DNA of 64,000 nucleotides from Paenibacillus jilunlii (GCF_900102965.1 NZ_FNGM01000005.1:251822-315821); one strand, 5' to 3'. Counted from the first letter of the stretch, positions 26,917-37,446 are shown. Translations and numbers: made by a program. The notes: generated by a model from the sequence alone, not told the origin.

Positions 26917-27390
26917 CTATAGCTGGACATTCTCCTGCAAAATCATTAAAAGTTTTGTCAGTTTATGTTGAAAATAAATTTTCTCTTCCGCGGTGATCGC
27001 TTTTGGCCCCTTGGAATAATGACCTCGCCTTCGCTCCACGGCTCTGGCATGCCTGCTTTCCAGCATAAAATCCATGCCCAAATCATCATATTCCTGTCCG
27101 CGGTTAGACAAAACCCTGCAGCGTTTGCCCAGCGCCAGCGCGGCCAGGCCGTAATCCTGCGTGACGACAATATCGCCTGCAGTAATGTGATTCGCAATGT
27201 ACAGGTCGGCGCTGTCAGCCCCGCGATCCACTTGAACGACCGTGACGCCTTCCTCTCCCCTCAGCACATGATCGTATGAAGAGACCATGATTACCGGGAT
27301 ACCGAAGCTCCGGGCTGCGGCAATAATTTCTTGCTTCACCGGACAAGCATCCCCGTCGACCACGATCTTCCTTTCCTGCGGCCTTTCCAT
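26917..27390 (-). CDS. yqxD: YaiI/YqxD family protein (DUF188)
   Basis: The 157-residue protein has the family core IVVDGDACPVKQEI, VVQVDRGADSADLYIANHI, DIVVTQDYGLAALAL and SNRGQEYDD. The fold is thought to be PIN-like, but no function is established. The ATG at 27390 follows GGTGATG closely; alternatives are ATG 27396 and TTG 27402. It heads the run into dnaG and rpoD. B. subtilis has yqfL (ppsR) and ccpN between glyS and yqxD; neither is present here. Confidence 0.85.
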   Translation of the reverse strand: MERPQERKIVVDGDACPVKQEIIAAARSFGIPVIMVSSYDHVLRGEEGVTVVQVDRGADSADLYIANHITAGDIVVTQDYGLAALALGKRCRVLSNRGQEYDDLGMDFMLESRHARAVERRRGHYSKGPKAITAEEKIYFQHKLTKLLMILQENVQL

Positions 27391-27457
27391 GCTCATCACC
27401 AATTTCCCGTGTAATATATATACGCTTTGCCAAACTGAAATCCTTCTTTACAAAGCA

Positions 27458-27508
27458 TAAATACGGAACGAATGTCAACTTACGCATTGGCACCGTTCCG
27501 TATATTTA
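27458..27508. repeat. Inverted repeat between glyS and yqxD
   Basis: TAAATACGGAACG (27458-27470) pairs with CGTTCCGTATATTTA (27494-27508), with inner AATG/CATT pairing. There is no T-tract. It may be a terminator of glyQS without a classic tail, or an operator for the yqxD operon. Confidence 0.4.
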
Positions 27509-27591
27509 TACCCTAAACCATCGATCTATACCATAAACTGCACAAAGTCATAAACTTTAGGGGATACAGACATCAGGATCTCCTAAAGAGA

Positions 27592-29670
27592 CTACCACAC
27601 CAGCTTGCCAAAATCGGCAAACGCTTTGGAATCGGCATCGATGCCGGCCAGCAGCGCCAGGCGGTTCGCACGGATTTGCTCATCATCGGCCATAACCATT
27701 ACGGAATCGAAAAATCCGGTAACTGCATCCTTCAGACCGGACAAGATCCGCAGAGCTTCCTCCGCATTTCTGGCACGGAGTGCTTCCTGGTACGGCGCGT
27801 GTATGGCCTGCCAAGTCTCATATAGCTTACGCTCCGCTTCTTCCTTCAGCAAAGAAGGTACTACGGCCGTTCCTTCTGCGGCTTTGGCCGCCAGATTGCT
27901 GACCCGTGTCAGTGAATCCACGGTGATTTTGAAATCAGCCTGATTGTTAACAGTGTCCATAAGCGCACGGCTTCTGCCCACTACTGCCACGATGTCATCG
28001 AACCCTGCAGCAATAACCGCATCCACAACATCATAACGGACATTGTCGGATAACAGGCGTTTTACGCGCAGACCGAAGAACTCGTACAGGTTTATACGCA
28101 GATCAGGAGCAAAAGGTTTCTCTGTGCGTAAATTTTCATGCACCTCCAGGGCAGCATCAAAAATTTCCTGCAAAGAGACCGTCAGCTTATGCTCAAGGAC
28201 CATCTGCACAATGCCTGCCGCCTGCCGGCGGAGGGCGTAAGGGTCCTGCGAACCGGTCGGGATAATGCCGATGGAAAAGCATCCGACAATCGTGTCGATT
28301 TTATCCGCGAGGCTGACCACAAGGCCCACTTCCGAGGCAGGAACAGCGTCACCGGCAAACCGTGGCTGATAGTGCTCGAAGATTCCTCTTGCAACCGCTT
28401 CGGATTCACCGGCTTTGCGGGCGTAATCCTCGCCCATGGTACCTTGGAGCTCGGAAAACTCATTCACCATTTGCGTCACTAGATCGAATTTGCAGATATC
28501 AGCCGTCCGGCTGGCTTCAGCAGCTGCCTTTTCGGACAATCCCAGCTTCACCGCCAGCCGGTCAGCTACCGCACGAATCCGGCGGACCTTGTCTCCGACG
28601 CTGCCCAGTTCCTCGTGATACACAATGTTCTCGAGCTTGGCCAGCGCATCGCTGATCTCCAGCTTCTGATCCTCTTCATAAAAGAACTTCGCGTCCGACA
28701 GACGGGCACGCAGCACCTTCTCATTCCCCTTGGCGATGACATCCAGCGACTCCGCATTACCGTTGCGGACGGTGACGAAGAACGGCAGCAGCGCACCCGC
28801 TGCGTCAAAAACCGGGAAGTAGCGCTGATGCTCGCGCATCGAGGTAATCAGCACATCCTGCGGGATATTGAGGAACGCTGCATCAAAAGTACCGAACAGC
28901 ACTGTCGGAGTTTCTACGAGGAATAAGACTTCCTCCAGCAAATCCTCTTTGATGGCAATCGTCCAGCCTTTCTCTTCTGCCAGCTTGTTGATCTGGCTCA
29001 GAATCAGCTCTTCGCGTTCCTTCACGTCCACCAGCACATGCTGGCTGCGCATCGTTTCCACGTACTCCGCAGGTTCGGAAATCACCGCTTCCGTTCCCAG
29101 GAAACGATGGCCCCGGCTTACATTTCCGGCCTTGACGCCGGTGATTTCCAGATCAATAACCTCCTGGCCGAACAGGGCCACTAGCCAGCGGATCGGACGG
29201 ACGAACTTGAAATCGTATGCTCCCCAGCGCATATTTTTCGGGAAGGTCATGGCGCTTACAATGCCGCTAAGCCCTTCTGACAACAATGAAGAGGTATTTA
29301 CACCGTCACTGTTTTTGGTGGCATAGATATACTCCACTCCTGCCAGCTCTTTAAAGGTGAACTGCTCCGGCGATACCCCCTGGCTGCGGGCAAAACCGAG
29401 TGCAGCCTTGCTCCATTCGCCGCTGGCATCCAGTGCAATTTTGCGTGAAGGGCCCTTCACTTCTTCGCTGATGTCTTCCTGTTTTTCGGCGGCATCCTTC
29501 ACCAGAACTGTAAGACGGCGCGGTGTGGCATAGGCGCTGACTCCGCTATGGGAAATGCGGGATGCTTCCAGCCATTTGACGGTTCTATCCTTAAGCTGCT
29601 CCATTGCAGCCCGGATGAAACGCGCCGGAACCTCTTCGAGACCGATCTCAAACAATATATCTTTAGACAA
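27592..29670 (-). CDS. glyS: Glycyl-tRNA synthetase beta subunit
   Basis: The 692-residue protein starts [19 protein letters not shown]. It has [21 protein letters not shown], the HD-like central region and a C-terminal DALR anticodon-binding domain ([21 protein letters not shown]). With GlyQ it forms the alpha2beta2 enzyme that charges tRNA-Gly. I chose the TTG at 29670 because AAGGTG lies about 8 nt upstream and family proteins start MSK; the GTG at 29679 abuts its site. It overlaps the glyQ stop by 8 nt. Confidence 0.96.
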   Translation of the reverse strand: MSKDILFEIGLEEVPARFIRAAMEQLKDRTVKWLEASRISHSGVSAYATPRRLTVLVKDAAEKQEDISEEVKGPSRKIALDASGEWSKAALGFARSQGVSPEQFTFKELAGVEYIYATKNSDGVNTSSLLSEGLSGIVSAMTFPKNMRWGAYDFKFVRPIRWLVALFGQEVIDLEITGVKAGNVSRGHRFLGTEAVISEPAEYVETMRSQHVLVDVKEREELILSQINKLAEEKGWTIAIKEDLLEEVLFLVETPTVLFGTFDAAFLNIPQDVLITSMREHQRYFPVFDAAGALLPFFVTVRNGNAESLDVIAKGNEKVLRARLSDAKFFYEEDQKLEISDALAKLENIVYHEELGSVGDKVRRIRAVADRLAVKLGLSEKAAAEASRTADICKFDLVTQMVNEFSELQGTMGEDYARKAGESEAVARGIFEHYQPRFAGDAVPASEVGLVVSLADKIDTIVGCFSIGIIPTGSQDPYALRRQAAGIVQMVLEHKLTVSLQEIFDAALEVHENLRTEKPFAPDLRINLYEFFGLRVKRLLSDNVRYDVVDAVIAAGFDDIVAVVGRSRALMDTVNNQADFKITVDSLTRVSNLAAKAAEGTAVVPSLLKEEAERKLYETWQAIHAPYQEALRARNAEEALRILSGLKDAVTGFFDSVMVMADDEQIRANRLALLAGIDADSKAFADFGKLVW

Positions 29671-30550
29671 GGTCAGCACCTTCTTTCTTCAGCAGCGGGA
29701 AGCCGAGCTTCTCGCGTTCCTCGAGATATGTCGCCGCTACGGTGCGGGCTAGGTTGCGGACCCGGGTAATAAAGCCCGTTCGTTCGGTCACACTAATGGC
29801 TCCGCGCGCGTCCAGGAGGTTGAAGGTGTGCGAACATTTCAGCACATAATCGTAAGCCGGGAACACCAGATGCTGCTCCATCGCTCTGCGTGCCTCCTCT
29901 TCATAGGTGTTGAAGAGGGTGAACAGCATTTTGACATCGGAGACTTCGAATGTATAGGTGGAGTGCTCTACTTCCGGCTGATGGAACACGTCACCGTAGG
30001 TCATGCCGCCCACCCATTCCAGGTCAAACACATTCTCCTTCTCCTGAATGTAGGAAGCCAGACGCTCCATACCGTAAGTGATTTCGACAGCCACCGGACT
30101 GGTCTCAATGCCGCCGACTTGCTGGAAATACGTAAATTGTGTGATTTCCATTCCATCCAGCCATACTTCCCAACCGAGGCCCGCGCAGCCCAACGAAGGG
30201 TTCTCCCAGTTGTCTTCAACAAAACGGATATCATGCAAAAGCGGATCTACGCCAAGCGCCTTCAGACTATCCAGATACAGCTCTTGAATGTTGTCCGGCG
30301 ACGGCTTAATAATCACCTGGAACTGGTGATGCTGATACAGACGGTTCGGGTTCTCTCCGTAACGGCCGTCTGACGGGCGGCGTGAAGGCTCCACATAAGC
30401 CACCTTCCACGGCTCCGGGCCGAGCGAACGCAGGAAGGTCATGGGGTTCATGGTTCCTGCACCTTTTTCCGTGTCATACGGCTGGACGAGAATACAGTTC
30501 TGGGCAGACCAGAACTGCTGCAGCGTTAAAATCATCTGCTGAAAATTCAT
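29663..30550 (-). CDS. glyQ: Glycyl-tRNA synthetase alpha subunit
   Basis: The 295-residue class II synthetase subunit has [28 protein letters not shown] at the N-terminus, [45 protein letters not shown] and [13 protein letters not shown]. It binds ATP and glycine and forms the tetramer with GlyS. It sits directly behind a T-box leader (30682-30955), so expression should respond to uncharged tRNA-Gly. Translation is coupled to glyS by overlapping ends. Confidence 0.97.
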   Translation of the reverse strand: MNFQQMILTLQQFWSAQNCILVQPYDTEKGAGTMNPMTFLRSLGPEPWKVAYVEPSRRPSDGRYGENPNRLYQHHQFQVIIKPSPDNIQELYLDSLKALGVDPLLHDIRFVEDNWENPSLGCAGLGWEVWLDGMEITQFTYFQQVGGIETSPVAVEITYGMERLASYIQEKENVFDLEWVGGMTYGDVFHQPEVEHSTYTFEVSDVKMLFTLFNTYEEEARRAMEQHLVFPAYDYVLKCSHTFNLLDARGAISVTERTGFITRVRNLARTVAATYLEEREKLGFPLLKKEGADLV

Positions 30551-30681
30551 ACTACCGACTCCTTCGCTTCACAAGTTTAACTGCGCCTCTTGCCATGGTT
30601 CATCTTGCCTGTTGTGCGATGGAGGCGGTACCTTCTATCCCTGCGGTGTCTCACATGAGATCCTTATTGCTGACCACAAGG

Positions 30682-30955
30682 CAAAAAAGCTCCCGCCCCC
30701 ATGCCTGATATACAGACATAGGGACGAGAGCCTGAATATACTCCCGCGGTTCCACCCTACTTGATTTCATCAGTAAATGACGAAATCCACTTTCATTCGC
30801 CGCCTTCGCACTCCCGGGTGCCATGTTCATGAACGTTGTCCTGCCAGGCTTCCACTCTCCCCGGCTCGCTTAAGGGCAATGCTGTTCATTACTTTCCCGA
30901 TCACTGCACGTTTCTCCGTCTAAGGAGCTATAACGGCATACTATAAAAAGAAACT
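30682..30955 (-). promoter_or_regulatory. T-box riboswitch, glycine type, upstream of glyQS
   Basis: The minus strand carries the T-box sequence AGGGTGGAACCGCGGG (about 30742-30757) in the antiterminator. A terminator hairpin follows, with left arm GCTCTCGTCCC and right arm GGGGCGGGAGC, then TTTTTT (30682-30735). Stem I lies upstream. A GGC triplet at 30820-30822 is in the expected place for the specifier, matching glycine; this last point is inference. Uncharged tRNA-Gly would stabilise the antiterminator and allow glyQ-glyS expression. Confidence 0.93.
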
Positions 30956-30961
30956 GAACCT

Positions 30962-30990
30962 ATAGTAACGGATTTTTTGCATTTCGTCAA
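30962..30990 (-). promoter_or_regulatory. SigA promoter of the T-box-glyQS operon
   Basis: Minus strand: TTGACG (30985-30990), a 17-bp spacer, TACTAT (30962-30967), then AGG. The start is predicted near 30955. The -35 box overlaps the recO stop codon region. Confidence 0.75.
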
Positions 30991-31742
30991 ATATTGTATT
31001 TATCTAGCTGGTCGAGGAAATTCTGCGACTTCAGCTTCAGCCCCAGCTGATGGTCCATAAAGGCCCGCATGATCTTTTTGAGTTCAGCACGGGTGCCCTC
31101 CTTCACGTCCACATTGCCAAGCCGTGTGAGATCAAGCGCAGCGAACAAGCGCAGCAGCTTGAGTGCGCGAGGAGAAACCTCCATGGCAGGAGGATCATTA
31201 TGCCTGCAGCTGCGGCAGAGCACGCCTCCAAGTCGGGGACTTATCCGCAGTTCCTCGTCCGGCTTGTCCAGACCGCAAACAATACAGTTGTCCAGCTGCG
31301 GGCCGTACCCTGCCGCCTGCAGAACTTTCATCTCAAAGACATTTATAATGATGCCGGGCTCCTTGTCTTCCTCCAGGGCATTCAGACAGGCTGTGAGCTG
31401 GCGGAACCAAAAACTGCCGGTCTCCTCATCATGAAGCACACGGTCAAGCAGCTCGCAGGCATATGAAGCATAAGCGGCCTTGACCAGATCCTCCCGCAGC
31501 GGATGGTGGGACTTCGTAATTTCACCGGCATTCAGTGTTCCGAGTCCCCCATTGTTGCGGAAAAACACATATTCCCCGGTAGTGAACAGTTGGATTAGGG
31601 CAGCATGGCGGCTTTTAACCTTTTTGGCGCCGCGTACCAGGACGCCTACTTTGCCGGCGTTCTCGGTGCAAAGCGTAATAATCGCGTTCCCCTCGCCGTA
31701 GTCCATGCTGCGGATGACGATCCCTTCCACCCTGTATAGCAT
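30987..31742 (-). CDS. recO: DNA repair protein RecO
   Basis: The 251-residue protein has an N-terminal OB fold (LYRVEGIVIRSMDYGEGNAIITLCTE), a helical region, and a zinc site (NCIVCG ... LCRSCRH, about residues 144-176). It loads RecA with RecF/RecR and anneals strands in recombinational repair. The ATG at 31742 follows GGGGGAAG; codons further upstream lack a site. It belongs to the era-yqzL-recO run conserved in Bacillales. Confidence 0.94.
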   Translation of the reverse strand: MLYRVEGIVIRSMDYGEGNAIITLCTENAGKVGVLVRGAKKVKSRHAALIQLFTTGEYVFFRNNGGLGTLNAGEITKSHHPLREDLVKAAYASYACELLDRVLHDEETGSFWFRQLTACLNALEEDKEPGIIINVFEMKVLQAAGYGPQLDNCIVCGLDKPDEELRISPRLGGVLCRSCRHNDPPAMEVSPRALKLLRLFAALDLTRLGNVDVKEGTRAELKKIMRAFMDHQLGLKLKSQNFLDQLDKYNI

Positions 31743-31778
31743 GCTTCTTCCCCCAACCACTCGGCAAGCAACCAGTCC

Positions 31779-31922
31779 TTATTGCGCTTCTTCATCCAGG
31801 ACCTTCTCTTCCTCCGCAGGCAGCTCTAGGCTGCCTTCAAACGGATCTGCAGCTTGTTTGTACAGCAGATATGCATCGACATCCCCAGTTATTGCAAAAT
31901 ACTTCCACGAAAAGTCTCGCAT
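31779..31922 (-). CDS. yqzL: YqzL-like small protein
   Basis: This 47-residue reading frame begins RDFSWKYFAITGDVDAYLLY and ends in an acidic tail (ELPAEEEKVLDEEAQ). Length, start sequence and position between era and recO match YqzL of B. subtilis, whose role is unknown. GAAAGGATG lies ahead of the ATG at 31922. The recO start is 37 nt downstream. Confidence 0.85.
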   Translation of the reverse strand: MRDFSWKYFAITGDVDAYLLYKQAADPFEGSLELPAEEEKVLDEEAQ

Positions 31923-32030
31923 TCGTATTCATCCTTTCTTCGGAAACACGATGTCTCTTCAGAAATAGGATGTGCGATAGGCCAGGATCTATCCTTGCAA
32001 TTCCTGCCAGAAAGCCGCAGCTGACGGATC

Positions 32031-32924
32031 TTAAAGGTCTTTGTGGAAGCCCAAATCACGCAGAACGCGTTCCTGGTTGCGCCAGTCTTTTTTCACTTTT
32101 ACCCATAGTTCCAGAAAAATCTTCGAACCCAGCAGGTTCTCGATATCGGTACGGGCCCGTCTGCCGACTTCCTTCAGCATGGCCCCCTGCTTGCCGATAA
32201 TAATCCCCTTCTGGGAATCGCGTTCGACAAAAATAACGGCCGACACATGTACAACTCCATTGGATTCAACGCGCATGTCCTCGATGGCTACCGCAATGGA
32301 ATGCGGTACCTCCTCGCGGGTCAAATGCAGGATTTTCTCGCGGATCAGCTCCGCACAGACGAACTGCTCCGGATGGTCGGTAATCTGATCTTCAGGATAA
32401 TACTGCGGGCCTTCGGGCAGGTATTTCACTACCTGATCCAGCAGTGTATTTACGTTGCTGCCGAGCTTGGCGGAAATCGGTACGATTTCGGCGAACTCAT
32501 GCAGCTTATTGTATTCGGTAATCAGCGGAAGCAGCGCTTCCGGCTCGATTTTGTCAATCTTGTTCATCACGAGGATGACCGGTGTTTTGACGTCCTTGAG
32601 CTGCTCGGCAATATAGCGGTCCCCTCCGCCCATGCCTTCAGAAGCGTCCACCAGAAACAGCACGGCTTCCACCTCATGCAATGTGCTCATCGCTGTCTGG
32701 TTCATATAATCGCCCAGCTTGGACTGTCTTTTATGGATACCGGGCGTGTCGAGGAATACAATCTGCGAATTATTCGCGGTGTATACCCCGTGGATTTTAT
32801 TTCTGGTGGTCTGCGGCTTGTCCGACATGATGGCGATCTTCTGTCCGATCACCTGGTTCATGAGTGTCGATTTGCCTACGTTCGGTCTGCCGATAATGGC
32901 GACAAACCCTGATTTGAATTTCAT
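32031..32924 (-). CDS. era: GTPase Era
   Basis: The 297-residue protein has [13 protein letters not shown] (G1), [18 protein letters not shown] (G3), [11 protein letters not shown] (G4) and SAKLG (G5). A C-terminal KH domain with [17 protein letters not shown] binds the 3' end of 16S rRNA. Era is needed for 30S subunit maturation. GGAAGGAAG precedes the ATG. Gene order cdd-era-yqzL-recO is the Bacillales standard, but here a 745-bp repeat-rich gap separates cdd from era. Confidence 0.97.
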   Translation of the reverse strand: MKFKSGFVAIIGRPNVGKSTLMNQVIGQKIAIMSDKPQTTRNKIHGVYTANNSQIVFLDTPGIHKRQSKLGDYMNQTAMSTLHEVEAVLFLVDASEGMGGGDRYIAEQLKDVKTPVILVMNKIDKIEPEALLPLITEYNKLHEFAEIVPISAKLGSNVNTLLDQVVKYLPEGPQYYPEDQITDHPEQFVCAELIREKILHLTREEVPHSIAVAIEDMRVESNGVVHVSAVIFVERDSQKGIIIGKQGAMLKEVGRRARTDIENLLGSKIFLELWVKVKKDWRNQERVLRDLGFHKDL

Positions 32925-33317
32925 ATGATCTTCCTTCCTTAGCTAACTTCAAATTCATAAAGCTTCTTAAAAGCTTTTTTCGATCCCCCTAAAGTGTTTC
33001 GATCCCCCTAAATCCCCCTTAGCCAAGGGGGACCCCACGGGCCCCGGCCCTCTGGACACCCGGAACTTGGCGTGTGAGCGGCTGTAGGTGCATGGTGAGA
33101 ATAGTTGGTGGATGGAGCGCTTACGTTCCTTGCGGAACACGCTTAATTGCGGCTTGTAATTTACTCAACTGCTAATGAACACATGTGATTATATAACTCA
33201 CGGAGCGGGAATAACTGTAGACTTTTAGCAGCCGCAGCATCTTCTTACTTATTAGAGGCCAGCTTCGTAAAGCAGAAACAGCTCGCATAAACCTCCATTT
33301 GAGTGTCCAATTCTTAT
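32925..33317. other. Gene-free stretch upstream of era with short hairpins
   Basis: No supported gene is present. TTCGATCCCCCTAAA is directly repeated at about 32979 and 32998. A GC-rich hairpin CCCCCTT-AGCC-AAGGGGG follows at 33014-33031. A hairpin around GTTCC-TTGC-GGAAC lies near 33128-33141. It should contain the era promoter, but none stands out. Confidence 0.5.
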
Positions 33318-33504
33318 TCTGCTGCACTTTGTACATTAGAATTCGCATGTTAAAGGCTGATTAACAAATCTATTGTATTCTCTGCAATTGATTTATTCAA
33401 AACAGGCATTTTAAGCTCATTTCCTGGAAATCTGCTGTACAGAGTGCAACAGATTGTAATTTCCGCTTGAAACGAGTCCATTCTGTTGCAGAAACTGCAA
33501 TAGA
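33318..33504. repeat. Locus 2 of the dispersed TCTGTTGCA / TGCAACAGA motif family
   Basis: There are four degenerate copies at 33318-33338, 33369-33390, 33431-33454 and 33482-33504. The third is the most symmetrical (TCTGCTGTAC ... GTGCAACAGA). The AT-rich spacing of 50-60 bp between motifs matches the locus at 1516-1700. Confidence 0.6.
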
Positions 33505-33514
33505 ACTGCAAATA

Positions 33515-33651
33515 GTATGTCCGTTTGAGCACAGAGGACCCTGAGGGGGTATGCCGCTCGAGCATTGAGCGTCCCTGTGTTAGCATGCTCGCTCGAACAT
33601 TGAGGGTCCCTGAGTTAGTATGCCCGCGTGAGCTTAGCGAGTCCCTGAATC
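33515..33651. repeat. 34-35 bp degenerate tandem repeat, four units
   Basis: Units start at 33515, 33549, 33583 and 33618. They share GTATGCCCGC...GAGC at the left and GAGGGTCCCTGAGTTA at the right. The array ends at 33651, 18 nt before the cdd stop codon, so it would lie in the 3' untranslated part of a cdd transcript. Confidence 0.65.
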
Positions 33652-33669
33652 GACATTGCGATTCCTGAC

Positions 33670-34194
<525 letters not shown>

Positions 34195-34284
34195 ATGGAG
34201 TGAAGCTTTCCGCAATTGAAGACAATGAAAGACGGAGCGCAAAACGCGGGTCCGCCTCTCCCATAAGCTGAAGTTGTAAACTGA

Positions 34285-34680
34285 TTATGACATAAGTCCG
34301 GTGATCCAGTCCATCACAGGATGATAAAATACGTAGATTCCCACGATGACGGCAAAGACCGCCGTGAGCAGTACAGCCCCTGCGGCGGTGTCTTTCGCTT
34401 TTTTGGCCAAGGGATGAATCTCCGGAGAGACCAGATCGATCGTCGCTTCAATAGCTGTGTTCAGCAGTTCGGCGGCAAGAACGAGCGTAATTGCGAGCAG
34501 CAGCAGCATCCAGCTTGACGGAGGGAGTCTAAGGATGACGGCGGCTGCAAGCACGAGTACAGCCAAAGTGCTGTGCACCTTCATATTCAGCTCGGACTTG
34601 AATGCAGAGGCAATTCCATGCGCCGCATACCGGAAAGAATGCCAGAATTTTTTGTGGCCTACCGCCGTATTCTTGACCAT
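34285..34680 (-). CDS. dgkA: Diacylglycerol/undecaprenol kinase, DgkA type
   Basis: The 131-residue membrane enzyme has three helices: LAVLVLAAAVILRLP, WMLLLLAITLVLAAELLNTAIEATIDL containing the catalytic ELLNTAIEA glutamates, and TAAGAVLLTAVFAVIVGIYVF. In Gram-positive bacteria this family phosphorylates undecaprenol to supply the lipid carrier for wall synthesis. Its ATG shares one base with the ybeY stop codon (TAATG), so translation is coupled. Confidence 0.93.
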   Translation of the reverse strand: MVKNTAVGHKKFWHSFRYAAHGIASAFKSELNMKVHSTLAVLVLAAAVILRLPPSSWMLLLLAITLVLAAELLNTAIEATIDLVSPEIHPLAKKAKDTAAGAVLLTAVFAVIVGIYVFYHPVMDWITGLMS

Positions 34681-35177
34681 TAGCGTGTCAACCCAACCTG
34701 AGCCAGCACCTTTTCCTGTTTGAACATCATTTCGGCTTCCGAAACCGCATCCTGATGATCATAGCCCAGCAGATGCAGGAAGCCATGCACGAACAGGAAG
34801 CCTAGTTCCCGTTCCAGCGAATGGCCGTATTCCAGCGCCTGCTCCTGCGCCCGGGTTACGGAGATGATGATGTCGCCCAATACATAAGGAACATCCTCTC
34901 CTTCTTCACCTTCATCAAGAGCATATATAATTTCAGGCTCGTCTTCTCCGGTTTCGTTCATGGCAAAAGAAAGTACATCCGTCGGACGGTCAATTCCACG
35001 GTACTCCAGGTTTAATTCATGAATGCGTTCGTTATTGACAAAAGTAAGATCCACTTCGCCTTCGTCAATCCCTTCCGCTTCTCCGGCCTTTTGCAAAATA
35101 CTCTCCAGCAGGGTGATCAGCTCATCGCTTATAGGGTGTTCTTCCTGTTCGTTATTCCAGACGATTGCCAGGCTCAT
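34680..35177 (-). CDS. ybeY: Endoribonuclease / rRNA maturation factor YbeY
   Basis: The 165-residue metalloprotein has the zinc motif FVHGFLHLLGYDH near residue 130, and FVNNERIHELNLEYRGIDRPTDVLSFAM. It takes part in 16S rRNA 3'-end processing and ribosome quality control. The ATG at 35177 overlaps the stop codon of pgpH (ATGA), with GGAAGGGG about 10 nt upstream. An acidic stretch (DEGEEGEDVPY) extends the usual loop. Confidence 0.95.
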   Translation of the reverse strand: MSLAIVWNNEQEEHPISDELITLLESILQKAGEAEGIDEGEVDLTFVNNERIHELNLEYRGIDRPTDVLSFAMNETGEDEPEIIYALDEGEEGEDVPYVLGDIIISVTRAQEQALEYGHSLERELGFLFVHGFLHLLGYDHQDAVSEAEMMFKQEKVLAQVGLTR

Positions 35178-37429
35178 GTTGTTACGGCCCCTTCCTCTTT
35201 TTTCGGTTTTTTCACATCCTCGGGATATTCGATCCGTGAATGAAAAATCCCCATTACCGTTTCTTTCAGCGTCCGCGCGATGATATCCAGCTCCTTGATT
35301 GTCAGATCGCATTCATCGAACTGATGATCATCCAGACGGCTCTTGATGATTTTTTCAATCATTGTCTCCACCTGTACGACTGTAGGCTTACGGAGCGAGC
35401 GGACAGCTGCTTCCACACTGTCGGCGATTCCGACTACGGCCGATTCCTTCGACTGCGCCTTCGGTCCCGGATATCTGAAGTCCTCTTCGGTAAAGTCGGG
35501 CTCCACACCTTTTTCCTCAGCAAGCTTCAGTGCTTTATGATAAAAATAATGCAGGAATGTTGTGCCGTGATGCTGTTCGGCAATATCCCGGATCGGCTTC
35601 GGCAGCTTATACTCCTTCAGCATTTCCACCCCGTCCCGGGCATGCGCCACAATGATTGACTTACTGAGCATCGGCTCAATCGAATCATGCGGATTCTCCA
35701 TGTTGTTCTGGTTCTCTATGAAATAAAACGGCCGCTTGGTCTTACCGATATCGTGATAATAAGAGCCTACCCGGCAGAGCAAGCCATCTGCGCCAATCGC
35801 CTCCGCCGCCGCTTCCGACAGGTTGCCGACCATCACGCTGTGATGATAAGTTCCCGGTGTTTCCGTAAGCAGCTTGCGCAGCAGGGGATGGTTCGGATTC
35901 GACAGCTCCACCAGCTTCAGCGCCGACAAGATCCCGAAGGTGGCCTCGAAGAAAGGCATCAGACCGATGACCAGCACTGCGGTCAGCAGACCGCTCGCAA
36001 AAGAGAAGCCAATCGCATATAAAGCCTGCGTCTGGTTCCAGACACCCCCGCCCAGCACATTCAGCATAAATACAGTCACGCAGCCAATCAGGGATACCAT
36101 GATCCCGCCTTTCAGGAGCGTGGAGCGCTGCCCTGCCCGGTGAGTGGCAAAGATGGCGACATAGCAAACGATAAGTGCAAAGAAACCGAAGGTGAAATCA
36201 AAGACGGTGTTCTGCTGCACATTCAGCATAATGCTGGCAAGAATGCTGAATAAAATGGAACAGAAATAGGCCAGCGTCATATCCAGCAGCATGGTAATCA
36301 GCATCGCGCCAATCGCTACCGGGGCCAGGAAACCTACATATGCACGTACATCCGTCTGCAGAAACGCAGCGAGCTTGACTGCAATAATCGTAATTACAAA
36401 TACCAGCACCAGCATAAGCAGCTGGGAGTTATTATACTTGAAGCCGGAAGCTCCGCCTGAGTAACGGATGAATGTAAACAGGCCAAAGGATAACAAAGCA
36501 GAGAGAATCAGCAGGCCAAATTGCGGCCAGTAGTTGACTTCGTTGCTCAGCAGGCCATTGTCATCCAGAAGTTTATATAACTCAGGAGTGATAAGTTCCC
36601 CTTTTGCAACAAGCACATCCCCCTGCTCAATGAACACATCGGGTGTATTCTCTCGGGCCTGCACTTTCGCTTCCTTGGTGGCTTCCTCATCGTAGAACTT
36701 GTTGCTCGTAATCACCAGCCGTACCAGCTCCTGCACCACCTCACGGGCCGTGCGCTGGCTCAGCGAACTGACGCTCACCTGCTCGGCCACCTTGGCGCGC
36801 GCGGATTGGGCATCGGTAATCTGGTCGTTCATCAGCTTGGTGACAATATCCCGGGCCACCGGCTTCATCTCGATAATGTCCTGGGAGGTCAGACGCGGAA
36901 TTTTGATATAAGTCTCTTCCGGAATGACATAAGTCTGATCCTTGATCACGGATTGCATCTCATCCAGGAGCGTACCGGAATAGGTGCCTGCATTCCGGCT
37001 GGAGGCTACAAAATTCAGAATAAAATCACTGGCCCGCTGCGGGATCTCCTCGCGGTAAATCGCCGTTTTGTCACTTTGCGAGATCAGGTCATCCTGATTA
37101 AGGCGGTCGATCCGGTCCAGCAGGGAAGTTACTAGATTGTCCGCTCTCATTGGAATGATCGCATAGCGGTTGGTTACATTCTCAGCCGCTTCTTCCTGGG
37201 CTTTAAGCTTGGCTTTGGTGTCAAGGATTTGCTTAGGTGCAGTGATTTCCTTGGCGCTGTGGGTTCCCTCTTTGATGTCATACTTCTTGGGCACCAGGTC
37301 TGAGGACAGGCTGAAGTAGAAAACAAGCCCCAATAACAGGAAAAGAGCATAGCGCGTCACCGCGCTATACTTCCATCCGTTGCTATTGTATACAAATCCG
37401 CTTAATTTCGATGGTTGCTTTGAGGCCAT
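35174..37429 (-). CDS. pgpH: 7TM-HD c-di-AMP phosphodiesterase PgpH
   Basis: The 751-residue protein has an N-terminal membrane segment (ALFLLLGLVFYFSLSS) and an extracellular domain of about 280 residues. A bundle of seven membrane helices (about residues 295-480) precedes the cytoplasmic HD domain with HHSVMVGNL, SYYHDIGK and HHGTTFLHYF metal-binding residues. PgpH hydrolyses cyclic di-AMP and helps set potassium and osmotic balance. AAAGGGGA precedes the ATG. It lies between phoH and ybeY as in B. subtilis (yqfF). Confidence 0.95.
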   Translation of the reverse strand: MASKQPSKLSGFVYNSNGWKYSAVTRYALFLLLGLVFYFSLSSDLVPKKYDIKEGTHSAKEITAPKQILDTKAKLKAQEEAAENVTNRYAIIPMRADNLVTSLLDRIDRLNQDDLISQSDKTAIYREEIPQRASDFILNFVASSRNAGTYSGTLLDEMQSVIKDQTYVIPEETYIKIPRLTSQDIIEMKPVARDIVTKLMNDQITDAQSARAKVAEQVSVSSLSQRTAREVVQELVRLVITSNKFYDEEATKEAKVQARENTPDVFIEQGDVLVAKGELITPELYKLLDDNGLLSNEVNYWPQFGLLILSALLSFGLFTFIRYSGGASGFKYNNSQLLMLVLVFVITIIAVKLAAFLQTDVRAYVGFLAPVAIGAMLITMLLDMTLAYFCSILFSILASIMLNVQQNTVFDFTFGFFALIVCYVAIFATHRAGQRSTLLKGGIMVSLIGCVTVFMLNVLGGGVWNQTQALYAIGFSFASGLLTAVLVIGLMPFFEATFGILSALKLVELSNPNHPLLRKLLTETPGTYHHSVMVGNLSEAAAEAIGADGLLCRVGSYYHDIGKTKRPFYFIENQNNMENPHDSIEPMLSKSIIVAHARDGVEMLKEYKLPKPIRDIAEQHHGTTFLHYFYHKALKLAEEKGVEPDFTEEDFRYPGPKAQSKESAVVGIADSVEAAVRSLRKPTVVQVETMIEKIIKSRLDDHQFDECDLTIKELDIIARTLKETVMGIFHSRIEYPEDVKKPKKEEGAVTT

Positions 37430-37446
37430 GAAGACAGTCCCCTTTT

